From assembly GCA_963745595.1 (NCBI GenBank), contig CAVUYB010000007.1, positions 186,001 through 250,000 of the forward strand: a DNA stretch of 64,000 bases. Direction: 5' to 3'. Made by a program: the position numbers and the translations under genes. Below the pieces are notes generated by a model. It had not been told where the DNA came from and did no database searches. It saw only the letters and a program-made list of their open reading frames with translations. Positions 52,532 to 61,899 of the stretch are shown piece after piece. Positions within the stretch are counted from its first letter, which is position 1. Each line of letters opens with the position of its first letter. The DNA comes from DASZUK01 sp963745595. Its GTDB lineage: Bacteria > Actinomycetota > Acidimicrobiia > Acidimicrobiales > RAAP-2.

Positions 52532-53634
52532 AACATCCCGGTTTGGCGGAGCAGCGAGATGGCGGTCGAGCCGTCGCCGAGCTCGGCGACGGTGATGCCG
52601 TTCGGCTGCAGTTGGGCGAACGGCGTCTCCTCCGATGACGCCGCCACCCCGTCGCCGAGCGGGTACTCGAAGCTGATCGAGTGAGCGATCACCTCCTGGC
52701 CCGGTTCGGAGACGAGGAAGGCCAGGAACTTCTGCGCCGCCGCCTGGTGGGTCGACGACTTCAGGATGGCCGCGCCCGAGACGTCGAGGACGTAGCCCGG
52801 GTTGTGCGGCGCGAAGTAGGTGATCTTCGAGTGGATGTTGCCCGCCCCCAGCTCGGCCTTCATCCGGTACCAGTAGTACTGGTTGACCACCCCGAAGGCG
52901 ACCGCGCCCCGGTTCACCTCGTCGGCGATCGTCTCGTTGTCGGGGTAGACGTGGCCGCCGGCGTTGGCCTTGATGCCGTCCAGCCAGGAAACCGTCTTCG
53001 CCTGACCGTAGGTGTGATCGACCGAGGTCACGATCGGCTGAAAGTCGGTCTCGCCGGCGGCGAAGGCGAGCTTGCCCGAGTACTTCGGTGTGGCCAGCTG
53101 CAGCACTGTCGTGGGCAGCTGTGTCTTCTTGATCAAGCTCGGGTTGTAGATGAGCACGCTCACCCGGGCCGAGACGCCGACCCAGTCCCCGGCCTCCGAG
53201 TTGTACTGGCTCGCGATCTTGGCCAACGTGGACGGGTCCACCTTGGCCAGGAGGCCCTTCTTCTGGAGGTACTCGAGCGGCGGCGAGTTCTCGGTGTAGA
53301 AGACGTCGGCCTTCGGATGGGACTTCTCGGCGATGATCTCGTCGGTGAAGGTGTCCTCGTCGTCGTAGCGGACGTTGACCGTGATACCGGTCTTCTTCTC
53401 GAAGGCGGTGATGAGCGACTGGGTCGTCTGCTGGTGCTGGCCGCTGTAGAGGGTGATGGACTGGCCGGACGCGCCCGACGCCGTAACCGTCGTGGCCAGC
53501 AAGCCGGCCACGCAGCCGGCGGCCGCCGCCGCGGCCAGCCCCAGCCGCACGCCCGGCCGGCGCCGAGCCGCTTCGGTCCTCCGGGCCGCCGTCGTCATCG
53601 TCGTCGTGATCATGGTGGTCGCGGTCCTCGTCAT
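52528..53634 (-). CDS. Iron(III) ABC transporter substrate-binding protein (FbpA-like)
   Basis: A 368-residue exported binding protein. The signal region has a possible lipobox cysteine (AAAAAAGC near residue 40). The mature protein begins QSITLYSGQHQQTTQSLITAFEKKTGI. It carries ADVFYTENSP and the tandem tyrosines of the iron site in NQYYWYRM. Overlaps the small secreted protein upstream by four bases and the permease downstream by four. Transcribed from an IdeR-boxed promoter. Confidence 0.9.
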   Translation of the reverse strand: MTRTATTMITTTMTTAARRTEAARRRPGVRLGLAAAAAAGCVAGLLATTVTASGASGQSITLYSGQHQQTTQSLITAFEKKTGITVNVRYDDEDTFTDEIIAEKSHPKADVFYTENSPPLEYLQKKGLLAKVDPSTLAKIASQYNSEAGDWVGVSARVSVLIYNPSLIKKTQLPTTVLQLATPKYSGKLAFAAGETDFQPIVTSVDHTYGQAKTVSWLDGIKANAGGHVYPDNETIADEVNRGAVAFGVVNQYYWYRMKAELGAGNIHSKITYFAPHNPGYVLDVSGAAILKSSTHQAAAQKFLAFLVSEPGQEVIAHSISFEYPLGDGVAASSEETPFAQLQPNGITVAELGDGSTAISLLRQTGML

Positions 53635-54044
53635 GGGGCGGCTGTCGGGCAGATGGCGTTGACCCGTGCCTCGGCGGTCTTCATCGCGGCCTTGGCCTTG
53701 TGGGACCCGTTGCCGGCGCTGAACGCCGCGTAGGCCGAGTCGAGCTGCTGCACGGCTCGCCGCAGGGTCGGATCGGACAGCTTCAGCTGGCGGAGGGGAA
53801 GCACCTGGGCCTCGGCGTAGCCGACCGGGTCAGCGGTGAGTGTCGGACCGTCGGCGAGCACGTCGGCGACGGCCGTGCACTGGCGCGCCGGGCCGTGCTT
53901 GGTCGTGGCGGCCGTGGCCGAGACGGTGTCGATCGTCGCCGCCAAGCCGGTGGCGACCATAAGCGAGAGGATCGCGGCCAGCGCCCGGGCCGAGACCTTC
54001 CCACCCGGCCGAGCGTGTTTCCCATCGAAATGCAAGGACGCCAT
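53631..54044 (-). CDS. Small exported hypothetical protein leading the iron operon
   Basis: A 137-residue exported protein. Signal peptide: ALAAILSLMVATGLAATIDTVSATA. The mature region (about 90 residues) has two cysteines (RQCTAV and NAICPT) likely to form one disulfide, and alanine-rich helices. It is the first gene of the iron operon and overlaps the FbpA start (ATGA). No family is recognised. Its place suggests a periplasmic iron-related accessory, which is inference. Confidence 0.6.
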   Translation of the reverse strand: MASLHFDGKHARPGGKVSARALAAILSLMVATGLAATIDTVSATAATTKHGPARQCTAVADVLADGPTLTADPVGYAEAQVLPLRQLKLSDPTLRRAVQQLDSAYAAFSAGNGSHKAKAAMKTAEARVNAICPTAAP

Positions 54045-54050
54045 CGGCCG

Positions 54051-54080
54051 ATTGTAAGGTTAGGCATCCCTAATTATCAA
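54051..54080 (-). promoter_or_regulatory. IdeR/DtxR iron box within the iron-operon promoter
   Basis: TAAGGTTAGGCATCCCTAA (54055-54073) matches the DtxR/IdeR consensus TTAGGTTAGGCTAACCTAA at 14 of 19 positions. It fills the spacer of a clear promoter on the minus strand: -35 TTGATA (54080-54075), 18 bases, -10 TACAAT (54056-54051). The -10 ends 6 bases before the ATG at 54044, so the message is probably leaderless. Iron-loaded IdeR should repress. Confidence 0.8.
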
Positions 54081-54193
54081 GTAGGGGCTACCCAAACTTT
54101 GGCGATGCTCGAGTCAAGGGCGTAACGACCCGACGACGGCCTGACCAGCCAGGACCGCTCGGGATCAACCGTCGACGCCGTCAACTGAACGGG

Positions 54194-55138
54194 TCAGTAG
54201 ACGTTGGGGAGCAGCCGCATCGTCTCGTTGCTGAGGGCCCAGAGGACCCCGAAGAGCACGGGTGCCCCAACCAGCCAGGTCCTGAAGATCCCCCAGCGCG
54301 CCCACAGCCACCAGCAGGCCGCGGAGCCGGCCAGCAACACGAGCAGCCACAGGGCGACGAACGGCCAAGCGCTCGGATCGTTGTGCCCTTGGACCTGCGC
54401 CGCCGGGATGGTCGTCGGGCGGCCGGGCGGCGCGGGGACGGCCTGGCCCTGCAACTTGGCATCGACGTACACCAGATGATCCGGAGCCAAGCTCCCGAGC
54501 GATCCCGGTCCGGCTGACGTCACGAGGGTCAACAGCCCCTGGGCCGACGTGATCTTCGGGAGCCGCTGTCCGGGAAGCAGCCGACCCAGGACGGCGAAGT
54601 GGAACTGGCCCTGGCCCGTCCGGATCGTGACGACGTCGCCCTTCTCGAGCCGCGTGATCCCGCTGAACGGCGCGCCGGCCGTCGAGCTCTTGCCGACCAG
54701 GACGGACTCGCCGGGCTGGCCGGGCAGCGGGGTGTTGGTCAGATGTCCCGGGCCAGCCAACAGGTCGCCCGACGACGTGCCCTCGACGACCATCACATTG
54801 TGGAGCCCGGCCTGCGGCGCATCGAGCAACGCCACCGGGGTGCCGGCGGCGATGGTGCCACCGATGGGCGGCGCGACTTCGGCCGCCGGGGCGATGAGCC
54901 CGCGGAACTTGGCGTAGAGCTGATGCTGGCTTCGCTGCTCCTGCAGCCCGCTGAGCCCGAACGCGAAGACGCCGAAGAAGGCGACCGCCACGCTGAGGAC
55001 CATGACCACGGCCAGCGTGATCGCCAACGGACCGGGAACCGGCGGTCCGGTTCGAGGTTCGGCAGTCGGCTCGGGCTCCCCCAATGAACCGGTCGACTCG
55101 GCCTCCTCGTCCGGAGCGGAGGCGACGTCGATCACCAT
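54194..55138 (-). CDS. Sortase-fold protein lacking catalytic residues
   Basis: A 314-residue membrane protein: acidic cytoplasmic start, membrane helix (about 38-60), exported sortase-like domain (about 85-230), and two C-terminal helices (about 258-275, 280-300). The domain follows the sortase text GPGHLTNTPLPGQPGESVLVG...FSGITRLEKGD...TLVTS. The catalytic histidine (usually in GH) is K150, the TLxTC cysteine is S208, and the arginine after it is H221 or missing. It should not be a transpeptidase. It closes the Pst operon, overlapping the preceding gene by seven bases. A structural or regulatory role is inferred. Confidence 0.75.
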   Translation of the reverse strand: MVIDVASAPDEEAESTGSLGEPEPTAEPRTGPPVPGPLAITLAVVMVLSVAVAFFGVFAFGLSGLQEQRSQHQLYAKFRGLIAPAAEVAPPIGGTIAAGTPVALLDAPQAGLHNVMVVEGTSSGDLLAGPGHLTNTPLPGQPGESVLVGKSSTAGAPFSGITRLEKGDVVTIRTGQGQFHFAVLGRLLPGQRLPKITSAQGLLTLVTSAGPGSLGSLAPDHLVYVDAKLQGQAVPAPPGRPTTIPAAQVQGHNDPSAWPFVALWLLVLLAGSAACWWLWARWGIFRTWLVGAPVLFGVLWALSNETMRLLPNVY

Positions 55139-57936
55139 CGGCCGCGCTTGCGACCCCAGAGATACGTTGCCGGGACGCACAGCATTCCCAGCAGCGCCAG
55201 GATCATGATCAGGACGACGAAGAACCCGCCCTTGAACCCCCCCGTCCACAGGGCGACGTCGAGCGTCCGGCCGAGCCACCGGGCGATCAGCGGTTCCGCT
55301 CCCGACTTCTTCTTCTTGTCGGCCGCCGCGGGCCCGGTGGACGTGGACGCCGACCGGGTGGCGCCTTTCGAGTACCCGGAGCTCGAGGGGTGCCCGGCCG
55401 CCGATGACGACGTGGACGATGGGGTCTTGGTCGTCGACGACGGTGTCGCCGTCGGGGACGACACTGTGCTCCCGCCCCCCGACGATGTGGACGTGGCCGG
55501 GGTGGGCCCCCCTTGGCCCGCCGCCGACGGTGTCACCGGGGGAACCTGGCCGTTCTGGGCCGCCACGTCGGCCGCCGCCGTCAGCGTGTAGCTCGCCAAC
55601 GCACCCAAGCCGTCAGCCTGGGTAAGTGGAAGGTAGCCCGGCGGGAGCTGCCCCACCCCCGACCCGGGCGTCTGGCCGGTCGAGACGGCGAACTCGAGCA
55701 GCGAGGCGTAGTCGGCGGCGTCTGTTGGCGACAAACCACTCGTCGGCACCGCCGCGTACACGACCATCGTGCCGGGATAGGCCGAGGCCCCGGCCGAGGT
55801 CTGGAATGTGCTGTAGGGAATCGGCCACGTCCCGGTTGTGTCGTCGGGCTTGAGCAGTGACGCCACCGCGGCCAACGACGGGTTGCTCGGCGCGACGAAA
55901 GTCCCGCTCGTCGTCTCCAGTGACGCCGCCTGCAGGTTGTACCGCTGGTCGTCGGCCAGCGGCGTGATCCCGAGCATGAAGTAGCTGCCGGCCTCTTGCC
56001 GAGTGCCGGCCACCATCGAGTTCACTGTCCCTCCGCCGTTGGAGGCACACACCACCGTCGAGTTGGGTTCCTCGAACTGCATCGCCTGACTGACGTCCTC
56101 GAGGTTGGCGAGGGGGGCGGCGATCAGCGAGTAGAACGGCTCGGGGGACTTGGCCAGACAGGCGCCGGCTGATGCCCCGTTGTCGAACGCTGTCGACTCG
56201 TAGGTCGACAGCAGCGGCCACTGGTCGGCCGGGAGCGAGATGCCCTTGTAGGCCGGGTTCACGACCATGTCCTCGCCGGGCATCGACGTGTCGGGCGTTC
56301 CATCGAGGAAGGCCCGGGCGGCCGGTGTGTCGTTGATGTAGGTCGTGAGCGCTTCGATCACGTCCGAGTCGCTGGAGAGCGAGATGAGCTCGGACTCGGC
56401 GAGGGCCGGACCGAACCCGTCGGGGTTCGGGGCGACATCAGGGTTGAGGGCGTTGAACTCCGGATCGGTGGTGATATTGAGCGGGTTCTTCGCCAACGCC
56501 GGGTCGCCGAAGCCGGCTGTCGCCAGATAGGACTCGGTCAGCAGCTTGGCCAGGAGGAGCGGCGTGAGCTTGAGTGTGGTCACGGGCTGACCGTTCGAGC
56601 CCGAGATGGCATAGGAGATGGTGAACCCGGTCATGGCCACCGGCGCGTTGACGACCGGGCGTCCATAGCCACCTGTCTGGCTGTAGCTGGTAAAGGCCGC
56701 GTCGGCGGCGCCGGTGGCCACCAGACCGCGGGCCTCGGGCTCCGGCGAGGCCACCTGGACGAACGAGAACTTATCGGTGTTCCCCGCGCAGAAGCTCGGC
56801 TCCCACTGGTCGGTCGCCTGGAGCATGAGTGTCGAGCCGTAGACGTCGATGACGGGCTTCCCGTTCACGATGCTGCAGGCATTGGCGGCCGGGGCGAACG
56901 TCAGGGGCACCGTGATGCGGTTCCGCCAGTTCGACGGGCTCCACCACAGACTGCCGGTGACGCTCAGATCGGCACCGCCGGCATTGGCGCCAGATGTGCC
57001 CGAAGAGCCCGGTGCATAGGCCCCGGTCGCCTCGCAGTCCGCCAGGTCGGCCTGCTCGGCTGCTGTCGGCGATGTGCCGAAGAGGGCGCTATCGCAGCTG
57101 ATGCCCATGATCGGGACGGCGACCAGAGAGCAGGCCACCGTGTCCGAGCAGCCGAGCGTTGTGTTCTCGGCCGTTGTGAACACGTCGAACTCGGCGCTGC
57201 CCGTGCCGTTGGTGCCGGTCACGCCGAAGGTCTCGTTGCTCGGCAGGGCCGACTTGATGCCGCCGTTCGCCTGGGGCGGCTGTCCACAGAAGCCGCCCGT
57301 GCCACCGTCGTACACCGTCCCCGCTTTGCCTCCCTTGGGCGCGGCCACCCACGGCACCCAATACTGCACCGGTGTCGCCGACGCGCTCGCCTGGCAGCTC
57401 GGTGGGGTCGTCGGCAACGACGACGGCTCGCCGACGACCGCTCCCTGTGTTCCGTACGCGTCCAGCACGTAGGGGGGGTAGAGACCGCCCGACTCGGAGG
57501 CGTTGCTCCGCTGGTAGCGCTCTGTCCAGGACTGCGTCCAGCAGGTCTCGGGACTGACCTGCTGTGTGACGGGCGCGCTGGAGGAGCCGACCCCTCGGCA
57601 CTCCAGCAGGACGAACGGGTACTCCTCGTACTGGGCGCCCACCGCGTTCTGGTCGGCGACGATGCCGCCGGTCGGATGGGCACCCGACCACGACACGTCG
57701 AGCTCCTGACGACCCTGCAGGTTGGTGGTCTGGGCGACGTTCAACGTCACGTTGTTCGTGGCGACGACGGTGGTCGTCCCACCACTCGAGACGTCGGAAC
57801 GTGTGATGGTCTCGGTATGGGTGAACGCCGGGGTGGCGACGTTGGACCCGACGGCGTCGGCCGCCGTGCCCGCCAGCCCCGTCACCGCCACGCCAGCCGT
57901 CAAGAGCGCGACCGCGAGGACGCCGAGCCGCTTCAC
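55132..57936 (-). CDS. Large PstS-like exported protein with C-terminal membrane anchor
   Basis: A 934-residue exported protein: signal peptide (VLAVALLTAGVAVTGLAGTAADA), a very large extracytoplasmic part rich in Gly/Ser/Thr/Asn with many cysteines, then a Ser/Thr/Pro linker (about 820-880) and one membrane helix before the basic tail WGRKRGRW. Segments such as ITVPLTFAP, DVYGSTLMLQATDQWEP, VASPEPEARGLVATG and PIPYSTFQTS recall PstS-type phosphate binding. At about 900 residues it is two to three times the normal size. GTG 57936 overlaps the pstS stop. Probably a second phosphate or anion binder tethered to the membrane; the assignment is tentative. Confidence 0.6.
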   Translation of the reverse strand: MKRLGVLAVALLTAGVAVTGLAGTAADAVGSNVATPAFTHTETITRSDVSSGGTTTVVATNNVTLNVAQTTNLQGRQELDVSWSGAHPTGGIVADQNAVGAQYEEYPFVLLECRGVGSSSAPVTQQVSPETCWTQSWTERYQRSNASESGGLYPPYVLDAYGTQGAVVGEPSSLPTTPPSCQASASATPVQYWVPWVAAPKGGKAGTVYDGGTGGFCGQPPQANGGIKSALPSNETFGVTGTNGTGSAEFDVFTTAENTTLGCSDTVACSLVAVPIMGISCDSALFGTSPTAAEQADLADCEATGAYAPGSSGTSGANAGGADLSVTGSLWWSPSNWRNRITVPLTFAPAANACSIVNGKPVIDVYGSTLMLQATDQWEPSFCAGNTDKFSFVQVASPEPEARGLVATGAADAAFTSYSQTGGYGRPVVNAPVAMTGFTISYAISGSNGQPVTTLKLTPLLLAKLLTESYLATAGFGDPALAKNPLNITTDPEFNALNPDVAPNPDGFGPALAESELISLSSDSDVIEALTTYINDTPAARAFLDGTPDTSMPGEDMVVNPAYKGISLPADQWPLLSTYESTAFDNGASAGACLAKSPEPFYSLIAAPLANLEDVSQAMQFEEPNSTVVCASNGGGTVNSMVAGTRQEAGSYFMLGITPLADDQRYNLQAASLETTSGTFVAPSNPSLAAVASLLKPDDTTGTWPIPYSTFQTSAGASAYPGTMVVYAAVPTSGLSPTDAADYASLLEFAVSTGQTPGSGVGQLPPGYLPLTQADGLGALASYTLTAAADVAAQNGQVPPVTPSAAGQGGPTPATSTSSGGGSTVSSPTATPSSTTKTPSSTSSSAAGHPSSSGYSKGATRSASTSTGPAAADKKKKSGAEPLIARWLGRTLDVALWTGGFKGGFFVVLIMILALLGMLCVPATYLWGRKRGRW

Positions 57937-59720
57937 GGTCCGACCTCCCGTCGCTTCCGATGTCGCCGGTACCCGATGACGACGGGAACGGCAAAGACCG
58001 CCAGGAGGAGGAGGACGACCAGCAACCCGAACCGGGCCAACAGCGACGAGATGCCGTAGCCCGGAAGGACGGTGGAGTCGTACTTGGCGGCGCTCCCGGA
58101 ACTGGAGGATCCCGAGGTGGACTGGCTGTTCGGGCAACCGGTTGCCGATGCGGTCTCTCCCGACGTCGTGGTCGTCGGACAATCGGCCGCGGTCGATGCC
58201 CCGCCGGCGGTCGTCGTGGCCGTCGCCGCTCCCCCGCCCGCGGCCGACGTCGTCCCGCCCCCGATCGCCGTCCCTGAGGTCGCCGCCGATGTCGCTCCGC
58301 CGGCCGACGTCCCCGAGGTCGTCCCGGCGGCCGAGCTCGTCGGGTGCGAGGCGGCGCTGTTCCCATAGGACCCCGACGAGGTGGGGTTGGAGCCGAGGCC
58401 GTTGGGCGTCACTGTGCTGGCGCAGGGGCCGGCCCCTGTCTGGTCACAGGCCGGAGGCAGCGGCGCGATGGTGGCCAGGTAGTTCGCGTTCGGTTGACCC
58501 TCGACGAACGTCGGGTTTGTGCAGTTGAGGATTGTCTCCTTTGTCACATTGATTGTCGGCGCCGCCGTCTTGAGCTTGTTGATCTGGCCGAACCCGGCCT
58601 GGACCAGGTTGACCGGCAGCGGCGAGTACCCGATCGGCCCGATCTGCTTCTGGCCCTGACAGATCCCGTAGTACTCGAAGTCGGCGATCGACTGTCGCTT
58701 GCCTGTTGTGACCTTGCTCTCCGGGCTGGGGTACGCCCCCGTGGGCTCGATCATGTAGACGTACGACGACAGCGGGTAGGTGCGGGAGTCGGTGTCGGTG
58801 TAGACGTTGTCCAATGTCTGGAGCAGGTAGGTGGGCGACGCCGGGTTTGTTGTGATCTTCGCTGCCTCCAGCGACACCGCCACGTTGTACTGGGTGGGCA
58901 ACGTGTAGTAGCCGCCCTTGTTCAGCACCTTCACCACCGGATAGTTGACGCTGAGGGCAAACGAGTACTCGACGTAGCCGATCGACCCGTTCCCGGCGCT
59001 GGAGGCCACGTAGTTCATGGCCCCGTTCGAGCCGTCCTGGGCGATCTGGCTCCCCTGGCGGGGGAAGTACTCGGTCGGCCCGGACTGGCCGGCGTAGGGC
59101 GTCCAGATACTCGGGAACTGGGTGGCGAAGTAGTTGGTCAGCTGCTGGGTGGAACCGGAGCCCTCGGACTGGACCACCGGGACGATCGGCAGTGTCGGGA
59201 GGGCCACCCCGTTGTTGTCCTTGGTGATTGTCGAGTTGTCCCAGTTGGTGATCTGGTTGGTGAAGATCTTGGCCAGCGTCTGGCCCGACAGGCGCAGGTT
59301 CTTCACCTGGGTGCCGTCGACCTTGATCTGGTACGGGAAGGCGGTGCCGCCGGCGGCGATCGGCAGGTAGGCGTAGGGCCGACCCTGCGCGGTGTCGGCG
59401 GTGCCGTTCTTCGATGTGAAGCCCTGGTAGCCGTCAGCGGTCACCGAGAAGTCGGAGACCTTGTTGGCGAAGTCCTGCCGGCCCTGGGCGTCGCCATCGG
59501 GGTTGTAGACGACCTGGATGCCCTGCGAGTTGACGTCGGCCACCCACTGGTTGACGGCGTTCTCGGCCCAGCTCGACCCCGAACCCTGGATCAGGGCCGG
59601 GCTCACGGCGCCGGCCGGGCCGCCGACGACGAGCGCGGCCAAGCCGACCGTCAGCACAACGGCAACGCCGCCCAGCCGGGTGAAGGCGCCGCCGCCGACC
59701 CGGGCGAGCCGCGCCCTCAC
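57933..59720 (-). CDS. pstS: Phosphate-binding protein PstS with C-terminal membrane anchor
   Basis: A 595-residue exported phosphate-binding protein. Signal peptide to about residue 38; then LIQGSGSSWAENAVNQW and VVQSEGSGSTQQLTNYF, the phosphate-loop pattern of PstS. After residue about 440 a long Ser/Thr/Ala/Gly linker leads to VLPGYGISSLLARFGLLVVLLLLAVFAV and the basic RRHRKRR tail. Most PstS proteins are free or lipid-anchored; this one is held by a C-terminal helix. GTG 59720 overlaps the pstA stop (GTGA). Confidence 0.88.
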   Translation of the reverse strand: MRARLARVGGGAFTRLGGVAVVLTVGLAALVVGGPAGAVSPALIQGSGSSWAENAVNQWVADVNSQGIQVVYNPDGDAQGRQDFANKVSDFSVTADGYQGFTSKNGTADTAQGRPYAYLPIAAGGTAFPYQIKVDGTQVKNLRLSGQTLAKIFTNQITNWDNSTITKDNNGVALPTLPIVPVVQSEGSGSTQQLTNYFATQFPSIWTPYAGQSGPTEYFPRQGSQIAQDGSNGAMNYVASSAGNGSIGYVEYSFALSVNYPVVKVLNKGGYYTLPTQYNVAVSLEAAKITTNPASPTYLLQTLDNVYTDTDSRTYPLSSYVYMIEPTGAYPSPESKVTTGKRQSIADFEYYGICQGQKQIGPIGYSPLPVNLVQAGFGQINKLKTAAPTINVTKETILNCTNPTFVEGQPNANYLATIAPLPPACDQTGAGPCASTVTPNGLGSNPTSSGSYGNSAASHPTSSAAGTTSGTSAGGATSAATSGTAIGGGTTSAAGGGAATATTTAGGASTAADCPTTTTSGETASATGCPNSQSTSGSSSSGSAAKYDSTVLPGYGISSLLARFGLLVVLLLLAVFAVPVVIGYRRHRKRREVGP

Positions 59721-60883
59721 CGCCGGCTCCCCTTCTTTTCCCGGACGAGCACCCGGATCACCACGAAGAGCAGCAGGACCAAGGTGAGCAGCACCGCGGC
59801 GGCGCCGAAACCGCGATCGAGGGCGAGCGGCTCGTGGGTGGTGTAGCTGGTGTAGATGAACAGCGGCAGCGAGTTCATCGGCACGCCGACGGGTTTGAAG
59901 GTCAGGAAGCTCGACGCCCCCGACGTGATGAGGGGGATGGCCGTCTCCCCGATGCCCCGGGCGATGGCCAGGATGACGCCGGTGGCCAGGCCGGCCCGAG
60001 CGGTCGGCAGCACCACCTTGCGGACCGTCTTCCAGTGGGTGGCCCCCAGAGCGCCGCTCGCCTCCCGCAGCCCGTTCGGCACGACTCGGAGCGCCACCTC
60101 ACCGGCCCGGGCGATGATCGGGGTCATGGTGACGGCCATGGCCACCGAGACCGCCAGTCCCGACTTGGACAGCCCGAAGTCGACGATCAGCACCACGTAG
60201 ATGAACAGCCCGGCCAGGATCTCCGGCAACGCCGTCATGGCCTCGACCACCGTGCGGACCAGCTGGGAGCCCCGTCCCCCGACCTCGGTCATGTAGACGG
60301 CCGTACCGATCCCGAGCGGCACCGACACCGCCACGGCGATCGCCACCTCGATCACCGTCCCGACGATGGCGGCCAGGATCCCACCCTGCGTCAGGGGGGC
60401 CGTCGGGGCGACGCCGGCCATGTCGTGGGTGAAGAAGTTGACGTGGACGAGGGCCGACCAGCCCTTGACGAAGACGTAGACGATGGTGGTCCCGAGCGCG
60501 GCGATGACGATCGCCGCCGCCAGGTACAAGGTGGCCGCCACCAGCCGCTCGACCACCACCGGCCGGGGGTTCGATACCGCCACCACGGCCGCATAGAGGA
60601 CGACGAAGACGAGGTACCAGCAGACGGCGAAGCCGAGGACCCCGCTGAAGTACAAGAGGTGCAGGTAGCCCACCCACACCAGAGCGAACGAGGCGGCGAG
60701 TGAGCCGGCCAACGCCAACCAGTCCTCGGGGGTGTACCGGCGGATCCGGCGGGGTCGGGCCTTGGGCCGGGGGGCCAGCGGGGGCCGACCGCCCCGGTCC
60801 GGCGGCCCATCCTGAGATGCCGATGGTCGGTCGTGCGGCGCCGACGGCTCCGGCGTCTTTACGAGCTCGAGCGCGGTCACCAT
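59717..60883 (-). CDS. pstA: Phosphate ABC transporter permease PstA
   Basis: A 388-residue permease with an extra Pro/Arg-rich cytoplasmic N-terminus (about 60 residues) before the first helix, then six to eight helices. The EAA-type loop is GALGATHWKTVRKVVLPTARAGL. Also seen: VEAMTALPEILAGLFIYVVL and ARGIGETAIPLITSGASSF, characteristic of PstA. Start ATG 60883 overlaps the pstC stop by one base (TGATG). Confidence 0.93.
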   Translation of the reverse strand: MVTALELVKTPEPSAPHDRPSASQDGPPDRGGRPPLAPRPKARPRRIRRYTPEDWLALAGSLAASFALVWVGYLHLLYFSGVLGFAVCWYLVFVVLYAAVVAVSNPRPVVVERLVAATLYLAAAIVIAALGTTIVYVFVKGWSALVHVNFFTHDMAGVAPTAPLTQGGILAAIVGTVIEVAIAVAVSVPLGIGTAVYMTEVGGRGSQLVRTVVEAMTALPEILAGLFIYVVLIVDFGLSKSGLAVSVAMAVTMTPIIARAGEVALRVVPNGLREASGALGATHWKTVRKVVLPTARAGLATGVILAIARGIGETAIPLITSGASSFLTFKPVGVPMNSLPLFIYTSYTTHEPLALDRGFGAAAVLLTLVLLLFVVIRVLVREKKGSRR

Positions 60884-61899
60884 CAGATCTCCGTCGCCGC
60901 GCCGCTGCGGCTGCGCCGGACGAACACGGCGGCGCCGCTGTTGACGATGATGGTGATGACGAAGAGCACGAACCCGGCGGTCAAGAGCGCCGACAGCTGA
61001 GCCTTGGTGGCGTCGCCGAAGTTCCCGGCGATCAGCGCCGAGACGGTCTGGGTGCCGGCTTCGAGGATGTTGGGCTTGATCACGTACTCGGGCGAGATGA
61101 TGATCAGCACCGCCGCCGTCTCCCCCAGGGCCCGGCCGAGCCCCAGCATCGTGCCGCCGATGATCCCCCCCTTGCCGAAGGGGAGCACGACGGTCCGGGC
61201 GACGCCGAAGCGGGTGCCCCCGAGAGCCATCGCCGCCTCCCGCTCGCCCAGTGGCGCCTGGTCGAACACTGCCCGCATCACCGCGCAGGCCAGGGGGATG
61301 ACCATCATGGCCACGGCCAAGCCGGCGATGAAGGCCGAGCTGGTGTAGGCCGACTGCTGCCACACCGCGGCGTTGGCGTCGGTATTGACCTTGAAGATGG
61401 GGATCCACCCGAGGTACTGGCTGAGCCATCGGGCCAGCAGGGTGGCGTGGGGCATGAGGAGGAAGAACCCCCACAGCCCGTAGATGATGCTGGGCACCGC
61501 GGCCATCAGGTCGACCGCGGAGACCAACCAGGACTTGAGCCACTTGGGGGCGTAGTCGGAGATGAAGAGGGCGAACATCAAGGCCAGGGGGAAGCTGACG
61601 ACCATGGCCACCAGCGCGACCTCGACGGTCCCGACCAGGACGGCGGCAATGCCGATCTTGTTGAGCTCGGGTTGCCAGGCCGTCTGGGTGAAGAAGGACC
61701 ACCCGTACTCCCGGAAGGTGGGGATGGACTGGTAGCCGAGGAAGATGCCGATGGCCCCGGTGAGGCCGAGGACCACCAGGCCGATGGTCCGGGCCGAGCC
61801 GTGGAAGACCCGATCGGACAGCTGGTGCCCCGGGTCGAGCTGGCGCGGCACCTTCGGCGAGCGCGGCGCGGCGGACGGTGGGAGACCGACCGTCGTCAT
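60883..61899 (-). CDS. pstC: Phosphate ABC transporter permease PstC
   Basis: A 338-residue permease with six helices. Seen: FREYGWSFFTQTAWQPELNKIGIAAVLVGTVEVALVAM, DLMAAVPSIIYGLWGFFLLMP (conserved PstC helix), and the EAA loop ALGGTRFGVARTVVLPFGKGGI followed by GRALGETAAVLIII. It forms the channel with PstA. ATG 61899 overlaps the pstB stop (ATGA). Confidence 0.93.
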   Translation of the reverse strand: MTTVGLPPSAAPRSPKVPRQLDPGHQLSDRVFHGSARTIGLVVLGLTGAIGIFLGYQSIPTFREYGWSFFTQTAWQPELNKIGIAAVLVGTVEVALVAMVVSFPLALMFALFISDYAPKWLKSWLVSAVDLMAAVPSIIYGLWGFFLLMPHATLLARWLSQYLGWIPIFKVNTDANAAVWQQSAYTSSAFIAGLAVAMMVIPLACAVMRAVFDQAPLGEREAAMALGGTRFGVARTVVLPFGKGGIIGGTMLGLGRALGETAAVLIIISPEYVIKPNILEAGTQTVSALIAGNFGDATKAQLSALLTAGFVLFVITIIVNSGAAVFVRRSRSGAATEI

